NCBI RefSeq assembly: GCF_013388355.1
Contig: NZ_CP058246.1
Coordinates: 2,666,001 to 2,730,000 of the forward strand
Length of the DNA: 64,000 nucleotides
Source of the DNA: Flavobacterium sp. LPB0248
GTDB lineage: Bacteria; Bacteroidota; Bacteroidia; Flavobacteriales; Flavobacteriaceae
Direction: 5' to 3'
Shown here in pieces: positions 17,454-26,395 of the stretch (position 1 is the first letter of the stretch; each line of letters begins with the position of its first letter). The notes under the pieces were generated by a model that saw only the letters and a program-made list of their open reading frames with translations, was not told where the DNA came from and made no database searches. The position numbers were made by a program, and so were the translations under genes.

Positions 17454-18938
17454 CTACTTCAAATTATCAGCAATCTTTCTATCATTCGATAATCTCGGAA
17501 TCTTATTCTGTCCGCCCAATTTTCCTTGTGATTTCATATAATCTTGAAATCCGTTTTTAGAAACTTTAGTGATCACTACTTTTCTTAAAACATTTCCGGT
17601 AATTAAATCGTCGTAATAAATATTCTGCTTACGCATTGAATTGTCTATAGTTTCTGCAAAAACTTCCATGTTTTCAGGCTCTTTTTCAAATTCAATCAGC
17701 CACTCGTGATACGGAAGTCCGTTTGATGGATTTATTTGAGGCGCCACGGTAAATTCGTTGATTACAATATTAGTTGAATTTACAGCTTCTTTCATCGCAT
17801 TTTCGACTTCATTGGCGATAACGTGTTCTCCAAAAGCCGAAATATAATGTTTGATACGCCCAGAAACTATAACACGATACGGAGCCAAAGAGGTAAATTG
17901 AACGGTATCTCCAATATTATAACGCCATAATCCTGCATTGGTAGAAATTATCAAAACGTAGTTCACTCCTACTTCAACCTCTCCAATTGTCAATACTTTT
18001 GGATTTTCTTCAAAGAACTCATCTGCTTTTATAAACTCGTAGAAAATACCAGAATTCAATAGCAACAGCATCCCTTTTTCTCTTTGTGAATCCTGATAAG
18101 CAAAAAATCCTTCAGAGGCAGGAAACAATTCTATACTGTCTACTTTTCTGCCGATCATGTTTTCAAATTTGGCACGGTACGGTTCATAATTAACACCTCC
18201 GTAAATGAACAAATTGAAATTTTTGAATATTTCGCCAATCTTTTTTCCGCCACTTTTTTGTTCCAAACGTTCGAAATACATCTGAACCCAAGACGGAATT
18301 CCAGAAATAACCGACATATCTTCTTTTATCGTTTCATCTACAATAGCGTCTACTTTGGTTTCCCAATCTTCGATACAATTGGTTTCCCAAGATGGCATTC
18401 GGTTTTTCTGCAGGTATTTAGGAACAAAATGCGCTACGATTCCAGAAAGTCGTCCAAATTTAATTCCGTATTTCTCTGTGAGTATTGGACTTCCCTGCAA
18501 AAAGATCATTTTTCCATCGACAAAATCAGCATTTCCTGTTTCATGAATATAATGTAGAATTGCATTTCGAGCCGCTTCAATATGATAAGGCATTGATTCT
18601 TTGGTCAGCGGAATAAATTTTGCACCAGAAGTTGTTCCAGAAGTTTTAGCAAAATATAAAGGTTTTCCTTTCCAGAGAATATCCGCTTCTCCTTTTACTA
18701 CCTTTTCTATGTAAGATTTTAAATCTTCATAATCTCTAACGGGAACCTGTTTCTGAAAATCTTCAAAACTTTTTATTTGTTCAAAATGATGGTCTTTTCC
18801 AAATTTGGTGTTTTGCGCATTTTCGATCAAACTTTTAAAAACTTTTTGTTGTGTTTCAACAGGTTTATTGGCCCATTTAAGTGTCTGATTGTATATATTT
18901 TTGGCAAATATTTTTGCCGCAATTGACTTAATTGACAT
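17454..18938 (-). CDS. GH3 family acyl-adenylate/amido-synthetase-like protein
   Basis: A 494-residue protein of the GH3 family, named after the plant auxin-conjugating enzymes and found in many bacteria. The ATP-binding loop FAKTSGTTSGAKFIPLT lies near residues 95-111, FPASEGFFAYQD near 270 is the second nucleotide motif, and LWRYNIGDTVQF near 333 is the third. Members adenylate a carboxylic acid and join it to an amino acid; bacterial substrates are mostly unknown. It starts 11 bp after the 168-residue membrane protein gene, so they are probably one transcript. Confidence 0.88.
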   Translation of the reverse strand: MSIKSIAAKIFAKNIYNQTLKWANKPVETQQKVFKSLIENAQNTKFGKDHHFEQIKSFEDFQKQVPVRDYEDLKSYIEKVVKGEADILWKGKPLYFAKTSGTTSGAKFIPLTKESMPYHIEAARNAILHYIHETGNADFVDGKMIFLQGSPILTEKYGIKFGRLSGIVAHFVPKYLQKNRMPSWETNCIEDWETKVDAIVDETIKEDMSVISGIPSWVQMYFERLEQKSGGKKIGEIFKNFNLFIYGGVNYEPYRAKFENMIGRKVDSIELFPASEGFFAYQDSQREKGMLLLLNSGIFYEFIKADEFFEENPKVLTIGEVEVGVNYVLIISTNAGLWRYNIGDTVQFTSLAPYRVIVSGRIKHYISAFGEHVIANEVENAMKEAVNSTNIVINEFTVAPQINPSNGLPYHEWLIEFEKEPENMEVFAETIDNSMRKQNIYYDDLITGNVLRKVVITKVSKNGFQDYMKSQGKLGGQNKIPRLSNDRKIADNLK

Positions 18939-18949
18939 TTTCAGTGGTA

Positions 18950-19456
18950 TTATTTTTTATCACTTTTCTTTTTGTCCTGAGATTTTGCTTTTATTTCTTT
19001 TTCAGTTTCAGCTACATCTTCTCTCAGTTTTATTTCAGCATCAGATGCTTTCATATTTACATCTGAAGCATCCTCAACCGATTCTGCTAATATAGAATCT
19101 TTATTAAATTTTGAATATTCCAATTCTCCCTTCAAAACTTTCTGAATTCCCTTTATGTAAATTTCATTCTGTTTTAAAGCCGTTTCTAAAGAATCCGATT
19201 TAATTGCTAGTCTTGTAGCGTTTCGTTTCAATTCTGTAGAAGAATATCCAGGAATAAATTCGCGAAGGGGTGTAAAAGCAATGATAAAAGTAGTAACCAA
19301 AATTAGAAATATTCCTCCTAAAGTAAACGTTACAAAGACATTCATTAAAGTAAGCCTAAAAGAAAATATCTCTTCAAAAGTGTCTTCATTTAAAATTACT
19401 AATCGGTTTTTAATGAACAGTTTTTTTCTAAAATTCTTTTTCTTTTTTTTATTCAT
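18950..19456 (-). CDS. One-helix membrane protein with coiled-coil tail
   Basis: 168 residues: a very basic N-terminus (NKKKKKNFRKKLF), one membrane helix at about 37-62, then a charged helical region ending in a Lys/Asp/Glu-rich tail (KSQDKKKSDKK). The conserved stretch around RLVILNEDTFEEIFSFRL and TPLREFIPGYSSTELKR recalls the N-terminal anchor of Bacteroidota M23 (LytM) endopeptidases, but no peptidase domain is present. It may be an orphan anchor or a regulator; function unknown. It lies divergent to tatA and upstream of the GH3 gene. Confidence 0.75.
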   Translation of the reverse strand: MNKKKKKNFRKKLFIKNRLVILNEDTFEEIFSFRLTLMNVFVTFTLGGIFLILVTTFIIAFTPLREFIPGYSSTELKRNATRLAIKSDSLETALKQNEIYIKGIQKVLKGELEYSKFNKDSILAESVEDASDVNMKASDAEIKLREDVAETEKEIKAKSQDKKKSDKK

Positions 19457-19613
19457 TATCCTTCTTTATGCTAGCAAATATAACAATTAATCATCATGAT
19501 ATTTATTCAAAAAATTTCATGAAGAGCTATAATTTACGATTTTATAAAATATTTAACGCGGTCTGATACAAATATTTTAAACTAAAAATACTTCTATTTC
19601 GTATATTTCTATA

Positions 19614-19621
19614 TACCTTTG
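19614..19621 (+). promoter_or_regulatory. -7 promoter element of tatA
   Basis: TACCTTTG matches TAnnTTTG and lies 48 bp upstream of the tatA ATG. The -33 region has TTC-like sequence but no TTG. Confidence 0.5.
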
Positions 19622-19669
19622 CGGAATAATTAAGAAAAACAATTTGCTTCGGCATTAAATATATTAGTC

Positions 19670-19849
19670 ATGGGAAGATTAGGTCTTACAGAAATCCTTG
19701 TTATCGTAGGTATTGTGATATTACTTTTTGGAGGTAAAAAAATTCCAGAATTAATGAAAGGTTTAGGAAGTGGAATTAAGGAATTTAAAAACGCTGCTAA
19801 AGACGATCAACCTGCTGCTTCTAAAAAACAAGAAGAAGAAACGAAATAA
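19670..19849 (+). CDS. tatA: Sec-independent protein translocase TatA/E
   Basis: A 59-residue protein: [20 protein letters not shown] gives the single membrane helix, followed by the [20 protein letters not shown] amphipathic helix with the family's Phe-Gly hinge, then a Lys/Glu-rich tail. It forms the pore-like component of the twin-arginine translocon in the inner membrane. No tatC is adjacent, as is common in Bacteroidota. A strong terminator follows 17 bp after the stop. Confidence 0.93.
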   Translation: MGRLGLTEILVIVGIVILLFGGKKIPELMKGLGSGIKEFKNAAKDDQPAASKKQEEETK

Positions 19850-19865
19850 TAAATTCGAAAAATTT

Positions 19866-19901
19866 AAAATCCCAGATTACAATGTAGTCTGGGATTTTTT
19901 T
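19866..19901 (+). terminator. Rho-independent terminator of tatA
   Basis: AAAATCCCAGA (19866-19876) pairs perfectly with TCTGGGATTTT (19888-19898); TTAC/GTAG extends the stem to about 15 bp around a 3-nt loop, and seven T follow. The A-run on the left makes it usable for convergent tex too. Confidence 0.9.
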
Positions 19902-19942
19902 GTTCATTCCAATTGGAATTTGGATTTTTATTTTTGGATTTT

Positions 19943-22066
19943 TTACAAAATCATCGTTAGCTGAATTCTCTTTCTATCTTCATCAACCTCTGTAACTTTA
20001 ACATCAACATGCTGATGCAATTTTACCACTTCGTTAACATCGCTCACAAATCCAGCTTTTAACTGCGAAATATGCACTAAACCGCTTTCTTTAATTCCGA
20101 TGTCAACAAAACAGCCAAAGTTGGTGATGTTATTAACAATACCTGGTAATATCATTCCGGTTTTCAAATCTTTGATTGATTTTACATTGGCATCAAATTC
20201 AAAAACCTTAGCCGACTTTCTCGGATCTAATCCCGGCTTTTCAAGCTCTTTTATGATGTCTTTTAGCGTAAGTAAACCAATTTCAGGTGTTACATATTTT
20301 TCGGCCTTAATAAGCGCTGTTTTCTCTTTGTTTGCAATTAAGTCATTCAAAGAAATATTCAAATCCTTCGCCATCTTTTCAACAACTGGATAAGCCTCTG
20401 GATGCACTGCTGAATTATCCAACGGATTTTTAGCATTTGTAATTCTAATAAACGCTGCTCCTTGCTGATACGCCTTATCTCCTAAACGAGGCACTTTTTT
20501 CAGTTGTTTTCTATCTTCAAAAGGTCCGTTTTCAGAACGGTATTGTACAATGTTTTCGGCCAGCTTCTCCCCGATTCCACTCACATAACTTAATAAGTGT
20601 TTACTTGCTGTATTGATGTTAATTCCAACCGAGTTTACGCACCGAATTACCGTACTATCTAATTCTTCTTTAAGTTTCGTCTGGTCAACATCATGCTGAT
20701 ACTGCCCTACTCCAATCGCTTTCGGGTCGATTTTTACCAATTCGGCCAACGGATCTGAAAGTCGTCTTCCGATAGAAACCGAACCACGAACAGTCACATC
20801 ATAATTTGGAAATTCTTCTCTCGCAATTTTTGAAGCCGAATATACTGAAGCTCCAGCCTCAGAAACCACAAAAACCTGAACTGGTTTGTCGAACGCAATT
20901 TTTTTGATGAAAAATTCAGTTTCCCTAGAAGCCGTTCCGTTTCCAATAGAAATCGCATCAATTTGATACGCGTTTACCATCGAACGGATTTTTTTTATCG
21001 CCATTGATTCCTCATTTTGAGGCGCATGTGGATAAATCGTTTCGTTATATAATAAATCGCCTTTTTCGTCCAGACAAACTACTTTACAACCACTTCTAAA
21101 TCCAGGATCAATTGCCAAAATACGTTTTTCTCCCAACGGCGGAGCCAATAATAACTGACCTAAATTGTTAGCAAAAACCTGAATAGAATTTGCATCGGCT
21201 TTTGCTTTTGCTTCTTGTAACGTTTCGTTTCCAATTGCTGGATTCAATAAACGTTTGTAACTGTCTTCAATTGCTAGTTGCAAATGAGCTGTTGAATTGT
21301 TTTGTTTTTTAATGATAATATCGTCAATAACATCGTAAGCATCATCAATATCAACATCAATTTTCATTTTAATAAAACCTTCATTTTCTGCACGAAGCAT
21401 CGCTAATAAACGGTGCGCTGGAGCTTTTGTTAAAGGTTCTTCCCAATCAAAATATTGATTGAATTTTTGTGCGCCTTCTTCCTCTGCTTTCTTTTTAACC
21501 ACTTTTGTAGTGATTGTTGCTTTACGTTGAAACAATCTTCTTAATTGTTTACGAACATAGATATTTTCGTTAATCCATTCTGCTACAATATCTCTTGCGC
21601 CTTGAATCGCTGCTTCTTCGTTAATAACATTTTCATTAATGTATTGTGTCGAAATAAAATCGATATCAGCGTCACTTTCAGATATAATCAGTTTAGCTAA
21701 AGGTTCAAGACCAAATTCGCGCGCCACATCGGCTTTTGTTTTTTTCTTCTTTTTATATGGAAGATAAAAATCTTCGATTTCTTGTAAATCAAAACTATCT
21801 TCAATCTTTTTCTTCAATTCAGGCGTAAGCGCCTTTTGCTCCTCAATAGATTTTAAAACGGCTTCTTTACGTTTAATAAGTGTATCATAATCTTTTTGAA
21901 GTTTTGCAATCTGCTCAATTACAGTTTCATCAAGATTTCCGGTAGCGTCTTTTCGGTAACGCGAAATAAACGGAATCGTACAATCTTCTTCTAATAATTT
22001 TACTGTGTTTTGAATGCTGACAGCGGGTGCCTGAACAGACTTGGCAATGAATTGAATATTAGTCAT
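19943..22066 (-). CDS. tex: Tex family RNA-binding protein (S1 domain)
   Basis: A 707-residue protein with full Tex architecture. The helical N-terminus has TIPFISRYRKDATGNLDE, the central YqgF-like RNase H fold includes KRILAIDPGFRSGCKVVCLD near residue 315, and tandem helix-hairpin-helix segments follow (SYVSGIGEKLAENIVQY near 490, VPRLGDKAYQQGAAFIRI near 525). A C-terminal S1 domain begins at GMILPGIVNNITNFGCFVDIG near 640. Tex is a widely conserved transcription/RNA-associated factor. It is a single-gene unit on the minus strand. Confidence 0.94.
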   Translation of the reverse strand: MTNIQFIAKSVQAPAVSIQNTVKLLEEDCTIPFISRYRKDATGNLDETVIEQIAKLQKDYDTLIKRKEAVLKSIEEQKALTPELKKKIEDSFDLQEIEDFYLPYKKKKKTKADVAREFGLEPLAKLIISESDADIDFISTQYINENVINEEAAIQGARDIVAEWINENIYVRKQLRRLFQRKATITTKVVKKKAEEEGAQKFNQYFDWEEPLTKAPAHRLLAMLRAENEGFIKMKIDVDIDDAYDVIDDIIIKKQNNSTAHLQLAIEDSYKRLLNPAIGNETLQEAKAKADANSIQVFANNLGQLLLAPPLGEKRILAIDPGFRSGCKVVCLDEKGDLLYNETIYPHAPQNEESMAIKKIRSMVNAYQIDAISIGNGTASRETEFFIKKIAFDKPVQVFVVSEAGASVYSASKIAREEFPNYDVTVRGSVSIGRRLSDPLAELVKIDPKAIGVGQYQHDVDQTKLKEELDSTVIRCVNSVGININTASKHLLSYVSGIGEKLAENIVQYRSENGPFEDRKQLKKVPRLGDKAYQQGAAFIRITNAKNPLDNSAVHPEAYPVVEKMAKDLNISLNDLIANKEKTALIKAEKYVTPEIGLLTLKDIIKELEKPGLDPRKSAKVFEFDANVKSIKDLKTGMILPGIVNNITNFGCFVDIGIKESGLVHISQLKAGFVSDVNEVVKLHQHVDVKVTEVDEDRKRIQLTMIL

Positions 22067-22158
22067 ACTTTTTAATGAAATAAATTCTTAATTATAAGTT
22101 GATATAATTTACTTGTTAAAACAATCTTGTAAATTAATCAAACATTTGGCTAAAATAA

Positions 22159-22166
22159 TATCTTTG
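22159..22166 (+). promoter_or_regulatory. -7 promoter element of DUF1294 gene
   Basis: TATCTTTG matches TAnnTTTG, 17 bp upstream of the ATG. Confidence 0.55.
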
Positions 22167-22183
22167 TTTTTAATTTTAAGCCT

Positions 22184-22453
22184 ATGAAAATTTTTTTACT
22201 CTATTTTTTAATTATTAACATACTTGTTTTTATTCTCGCTGGTTATGATAAAAATAGGGCTAGAAAAAATAAAAGACGAATTCCCGAAAATACGTTATTC
22301 TTTCTGCAACTTATTGGCGGAACTCCAGGGTTATTAACAGCAATGTTATTATTTAAACATAAAACGAGTAAAACTTCTTTTATTGTAAAGTTTGTTGTGA
22401 TTTTGGTAATTCAAGTAGCGCTTATAATTGCCTTATTAAATTACAAAAAGTAG
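22184..22453 (+). CDS. DUF1294 family small membrane protein
   Basis: An 89-residue protein with two to three membrane segments (residues 2-18, about 40-57 and 66-85). Between the first two is the family signature GYDKNRARKNKRRIPENTL followed by GGTPGLLTAMLLFKHKTSK. DUF1294 proteins are small membrane proteins of unknown function, sometimes fused to cold-shock domains. It is a monocistronic unit divergent from tex. Confidence 0.85.
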   Translation: MKIFLLYFLIINILVFILAGYDKNRARKNKRRIPENTLFFLQLIGGTPGLLTAMLLFKHKTSKTSFIVKFVVILVIQVALIIALLNYKK

Positions 22454-22578
22454 ATATTAACATTGTTGATAACTCTAAAAATACTGTTTTATATAAACTT
22501 AAATAACTGAATTACAAATATTTAAATAAAAAACCGGACAAATTAAAAAATCGGCCCGGTGTGTTTTTATTTATAATA

Positions 22579-22602
22579 GGTGCGAAGCACCAAAAATTTT
22601 TT
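22579..22602 (+). terminator. Weak hairpin after DUF1294 gene
   Basis: GGTGC (22579-22583) and GCACC (22587-22591) form a tight stem with a GAA loop, followed by five A and then a run of T, ending about 10 bp before the stop of convergent rpiB. A second weak stem (ACCGG/CCGGT) lies some 40 bp before it. Either could end transcription; the A interruption makes this uncertain. Confidence 0.45.
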
Positions 22603-22610
22603 TTGACTTT

Positions 22611-23042
22611 TTAAGAACAAGCAATTTTATTCACTCTATTTTGGTGTCTTCCTCCTTCAAAAGCTGTATCAAGGAAAGTTTCAACAATTTCAACAGCTTG
22701 ATGAATAGATGTAAATCTCGCTGGAATACTCACAATATTGGCATCATTGTGTAAACGTGTTAAATACGCGATTTCTTTAGTCCAGCATAAGCCAGCTCTC
22801 ACTTTCGGGTGTTTATTAACAGTCATTGCAATTCCGTTACCGCTTCCACAGATTACGATTCCAAAATCTGCTTTTCCTTCAGATACATCATTAGCAACTG
22901 GATGCCCGAAATCTGGATAATCTACAGAAGCATCAGTATCTGTTCCATAATTTGTTACCTCATATCCTCTAGCTTTAAGCATTTCAACAATTGCTTTTTT
23001 ATATTCTGGTCCTGCGTGGTCGTTTCCTATCGAAATTTTCAT
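22611..23042 (-). CDS. rpiB: Ribose-5-phosphate isomerase B
   Basis: A 143-residue RpiB/LacA-type sugar-phosphate isomerase of the pentose phosphate pathway. It opens with ISIGNDHAGPEYKKAIVE, where Asp-His bind the phosphosugar. It carries FGIVICGSGNGIAMTVNKHP near residue 60, with the catalytic Cys, and ANIVSIPARF near 100. Length is normal. It borders the 803-bp gene-free gap on its upstream side. Confidence 0.93.
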   Translation of the reverse strand: MKISIGNDHAGPEYKKAIVEMLKARGYEVTNYGTDTDASVDYPDFGHPVANDVSEGKADFGIVICGSGNGIAMTVNKHPKVRAGLCWTKEIAYLTRLHNDANIVSIPARFTSIHQAVEIVETFLDTAFEGGRHQNRVNKIACS

Positions 23043-23845
23043 TTTTCTATACTATTAAGTTGTGTTATGCAAATTTACTTAATAAATAGATGTTCGACAC
23101 GAATTGCACTAATTTTCACAAATTTTTTTCTTTATACATACTATATCAACAAAGCAATTTATAATTAGCATACATTCGTAAATTCGTTATAAAAACTCTC
23201 ATTTTACAACTATCTTACTGTCAAAACCTTATCAGTTATTAACAATTTTGATAAGTATATAACTATCTCACAATCAATGAAGAATAGACAGAATATTTGT
23301 TAAAATTTTAAGGTGTTAATAGCAGTTTGTAATTGCTTGATATTCAATTAACTTTAAGTTAACAGAAAATGTTAATAAGTTCGAAAAGAAAATTAGAAGT
23401 TTTTTTTGGTTGTATCAAAAAAATACCTAATCCAAAACTGGATTGAATTATGCAAGAAAAGTTTCGTGAATTTTTGGAAAAGTTATCAATATCAAAAATG
23501 GCATTTTCAACAGAAATCAACATATCAACTTATCTACAAAATGAATTCAATTTTGGTTGTCAACCGTTGTTAATTAAAATACAAAAAGTCTTATAAATAA
23601 GTATTTTAACTAAAAATAACTATGTTGATAACTAAGAATAACTAAGAGAAACTTCATTTCAATACTTTTAAAAATAAATTTATTCGACATATTAACACAC
23701 TATAATAACCAACAAATTTTTTTAAATTTTTAAAAATCTTTTTTGTTGTATTTAATATATGTTGAAAACTAAAAAAGGTTGAAAAGGAAAAAAAAAATTT
23801 AATTTGAATTTTACTCTTGATTTGAATTTGTTTTTGAATCTTGTT
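23043..23845. other. Gene-free AT-rich gap, candidate replication origin (oriC)
   Basis: These 803 bp contain no plausible gene. The stretch has two 9-mers one mismatch from the DnaA box TTATCCACA: TTATCTACA at 23530-23538 and, on the other strand, TGTTGATAA at 23623-23631. Several two-mismatch versions are also present (TTATTAACA near 23237, TTATCAATA near 23483). A run of almost pure A/T (about 23665-23760) could act as an unwinding element. Genes to the left are mostly on the minus strand and genes to the right mostly on the plus strand. The rpiB promoter lies at its left edge. The origin assignment is inference. Confidence 0.45.
23070..23077 (-). promoter_or_regulatory. -7 promoter element of rpiB
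   Basis: Minus strand TAAATTTG fits TAnnTTTG, 27 bp upstream of the rpiB ATG; no clear -33 box. Confidence 0.4.
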
Positions 23846-24079
23846 TCAGACGATTTTGAGAGGATTGTTGAGATTGTCCAGAATTTGTTGGACTTCCTCG
23901 AAATCGTTTGGATGTACTTTGAGTTTGATTCCACCCAGTGCCGCTGAGTATAAAGGAACGACAGAGAGTGTCATTTCGTTTTCAAAAAAATAAGGTATTC
24001 CTTCTTGTTCCAGTAAGTGTTTGAGAACCACTGTTTCGTGCTGATAATTGAATACGGCGATGGTTTGAAAGCTTTCCAT
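23846..24079 (-). CDS. DUF2007 domain protein
   Basis: A 77-residue soluble protein with one ferredoxin-like DUF2007 fold: TIAVFNYQHETVVLKHLLEQ at the N-terminus, EGIPYFFENE in the middle and the IKLKVHPNDFEEVQQILDNL helix at the end. The family is described only as a putative signal-transducing protein; its ligand is unknown. It is divergent from rnr, with 110 bp between their starts. Confidence 0.85.
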   Translation of the reverse strand: MESFQTIAVFNYQHETVVLKHLLEQEGIPYFFENEMTLSVVPLYSAALGGIKLKVHPNDFEEVQQILDNLNNPLKIV

Positions 24080-24189
24080 AAAGGCTGTTTTTGTAAATGT
24101 ACGAAAAGTTATAATTTTAATAATTCTAATTGTTAAAATCTATAATCTGATTTCTTATTTGTAATTTTAAACCTTATAAGAAAAGATAT

Positions 24190-26373
24190 ATGAGTAAGAA
24201 AATTAGAAAGCCGATAAAAAAAGAGAAAGATTTCTCTGGAAAAATACTTAAGATTTTATCGCAAAATGCTAATAAACCATTCAATTATAAACAGATAGGA
24301 GCAAAGCTTGAATTAGACGATACTAAAAGCAGAAACCAGATTATAAAAGATTTAAAAATACTGGCAGCTCAAAAAAAGATTATAGAAACAGAACCTGGAA
24401 AATACTTAGTAAAAGCAATAAGCCAGGATTACTACGAAGGAACGATAGATATGACGAGCAGAAAAACGGCATATTTTATTTGTGATGAATTTGAAGAAGA
24501 TGTTTTTATTCCGACCAATAATTTGAATCGTGCGTTAGATAAAGATAAAGTTAAAGTCTACGTTTATAACAGAAGAAAAGGAAAAAGACCTGAAGGTGAA
24601 GTAATTGAAGTTATAGAAAGAGATAAAACAGAGTTTGTAGGTGTAATTGATATGCAACCCAACTTTGCTTTTGTTTCGACTGCAAACCCTAAAATGTATA
24701 CCGATATTTTTATCCCTAAAGATAAAATTGGTGAAGCAGAAAACGGTGATGTTGTTTTGGTTAAGATTGAAGACTGGCCAAAAAGAGCCGATAGTCCGTT
24801 TGGATCTGTAATTCGAGTTTTAGGAAAACCTGGAGAACATAATACTGAAATTCATGCTATTTTAGCAGAATACGGATTGCCAGCAGATTTTCCTGTTGAA
24901 GTAGAAGTTTTTGCACAAAAACTAGATACTTCGATTCAGGAATCTGAGATTGCAAAGCGTCGTGATATGCGTGATACTCTAACGTTTACGATAGATCCAA
25001 AGGATGCAAAAGATTTTGATGATGCCTTGTCTTTCAAAAAGTTAGAAAATGGAAATTTCGAAATAGGAATTCATATTGCCGATGTTTCGTATTATTTAGA
25101 AGAAGGAACAATCTTGGATGATGAAGCATATCAAAGAGCTACTTCAGTTTATTTAGTAGATAGAGTAGTGCCAATGCTTCCTGAAGTATTGTCTAACTTT
25201 GCCTGTTCGTTACGCCCAAATGAAGAGAAATATACATTCTCTGCCGTATTTGAAGTTTCTCCAACTGCACAAGTTATTGACCAATGGTTTGGAAGAACGG
25301 TAATTTATTCAGATCAGCGTTTTGCTTATGAAGAGGCTCAGCATATTATTGAAACAAAAGGAAATAATACGATTCCAGTTGATATTTCTATTACAGGAGA
25401 ATCTTATGTGGTTTCAGATGAAATTGTTGAAGCTACTTTAAAACTAGATGAATTAGCTAAGATTTTAAGAAAGAAAAGAATGCAGCAAGGCGCTATTTCT
25501 TTTGATAAAGTTGAAGTGAAATTTAATCTTAACGAAGAAGGAGAACCAGAAGGAGTATATTTTAAAATATCAAAAGATGCTAATCATTTGATTGAAGAAT
25601 TTATGCTTTTGGCTAACAGAAAAGTAGCAGAATATATTGGAAAACAAAAGAAAACGTTTGTTTACCGTATTCACGACGAACCAAATGAAGATAAACTGGT
25701 TGCAATGCAAACTGTAATTGCTAAGTTTGGTTATAAGATTGATTTTAGAACAAAAGGTGATATAGCTAAATCAATCAATGCTTTGATGGAAGAAGTAAAC
25801 GGTAAGAAAGAACAAAATCTTATTGATACTCTTGCTATTAGAAGTATGAGTAAAGCTAAATATTCGACTGATAATATTGGTCATTATGGTTTGGCTTTTG
25901 ATTATTACAGCCATTTCACTTCGCCAATTCGTCGTTATCCAGACGTTATGGTACACCGTTTGTTGCAGTATTATTTGGATGGAGGAGCTTCTGTAGACGA
26001 AGAAACTTACGAAACAAAATGTCTGCATTGTTCAAACATGGAAAACTTAGCAACAAATGCTGAGCGAGATAGTATTAAATACATGCAGGTTAAATACATG
26101 CAGGATCATCAGGACGAAGAATTCCTTGGAGTTATTTCTGGTGTTACTGAATGGGGAATTTATGTTGAAATCGTTTCGAATAAATGCGAAGGAATGGTAA
26201 GAATCAGAGAAATAAAAGAAGATTACTATACTTTTGATGAAAGACAATATGCATTGGTTGGGGCTACTTCAAACCGTTTATTGCAATTGGGAGACGAGAT
26301 TTATGTAAAAGTAAAAAATGCTGACTTAGTGAAAAAACAACTTGATTTTCACTTTTTAAGAAGAGCAGAATAA
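24190..26373 (+). CDS. rnr: Ribonuclease R
   Basis: A 727-residue 3'-5' exoribonuclease of the RNase II/R family. The N-terminal winged-helix region has KPFNYKQIGAKLELDD, and two cold-shock RNA-binding domains follow. The RNB catalytic domain has the Asp cluster DPKDAKDFDDALSF near residue 270, PMLPEVLSNFACSL near 330 and FTSPIRRYPDVMVHRLLQ near 578. A C-terminal S1 domain starts around GVISGVTEWGIYVEI near 648. It degrades structured RNA, including rRNA fragments. It heads an apparent operon with the GIN-domain and LysE genes (22- and 13-bp gaps). Confidence 0.95.
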   Translation: MSKKIRKPIKKEKDFSGKILKILSQNANKPFNYKQIGAKLELDDTKSRNQIIKDLKILAAQKKIIETEPGKYLVKAISQDYYEGTIDMTSRKTAYFICDEFEEDVFIPTNNLNRALDKDKVKVYVYNRRKGKRPEGEVIEVIERDKTEFVGVIDMQPNFAFVSTANPKMYTDIFIPKDKIGEAENGDVVLVKIEDWPKRADSPFGSVIRVLGKPGEHNTEIHAILAEYGLPADFPVEVEVFAQKLDTSIQESEIAKRRDMRDTLTFTIDPKDAKDFDDALSFKKLENGNFEIGIHIADVSYYLEEGTILDDEAYQRATSVYLVDRVVPMLPEVLSNFACSLRPNEEKYTFSAVFEVSPTAQVIDQWFGRTVIYSDQRFAYEEAQHIIETKGNNTIPVDISITGESYVVSDEIVEATLKLDELAKILRKKRMQQGAISFDKVEVKFNLNEEGEPEGVYFKISKDANHLIEEFMLLANRKVAEYIGKQKKTFVYRIHDEPNEDKLVAMQTVIAKFGYKIDFRTKGDIAKSINALMEEVNGKKEQNLIDTLAIRSMSKAKYSTDNIGHYGLAFDYYSHFTSPIRRYPDVMVHRLLQYYLDGGASVDEETYETKCLHCSNMENLATNAERDSIKYMQVKYMQDHQDEEFLGVISGVTEWGIYVEIVSNKCEGMVRIREIKEDYYTFDERQYALVGATSNRLLQLGDEIYVKVKNADLVKKQLDFHFLRRAE

Positions 26374-26395
26374 ATATTAATTTAAAAATAAAAGT

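Noticed and set aside
23752..23934. 60-residue minus-strand frame beyond the DUF2007 gene
   Set aside because: Overlaps the DUF2007 3' end in another frame, low complexity (Lys/Ser/Asn/Phe), no family.
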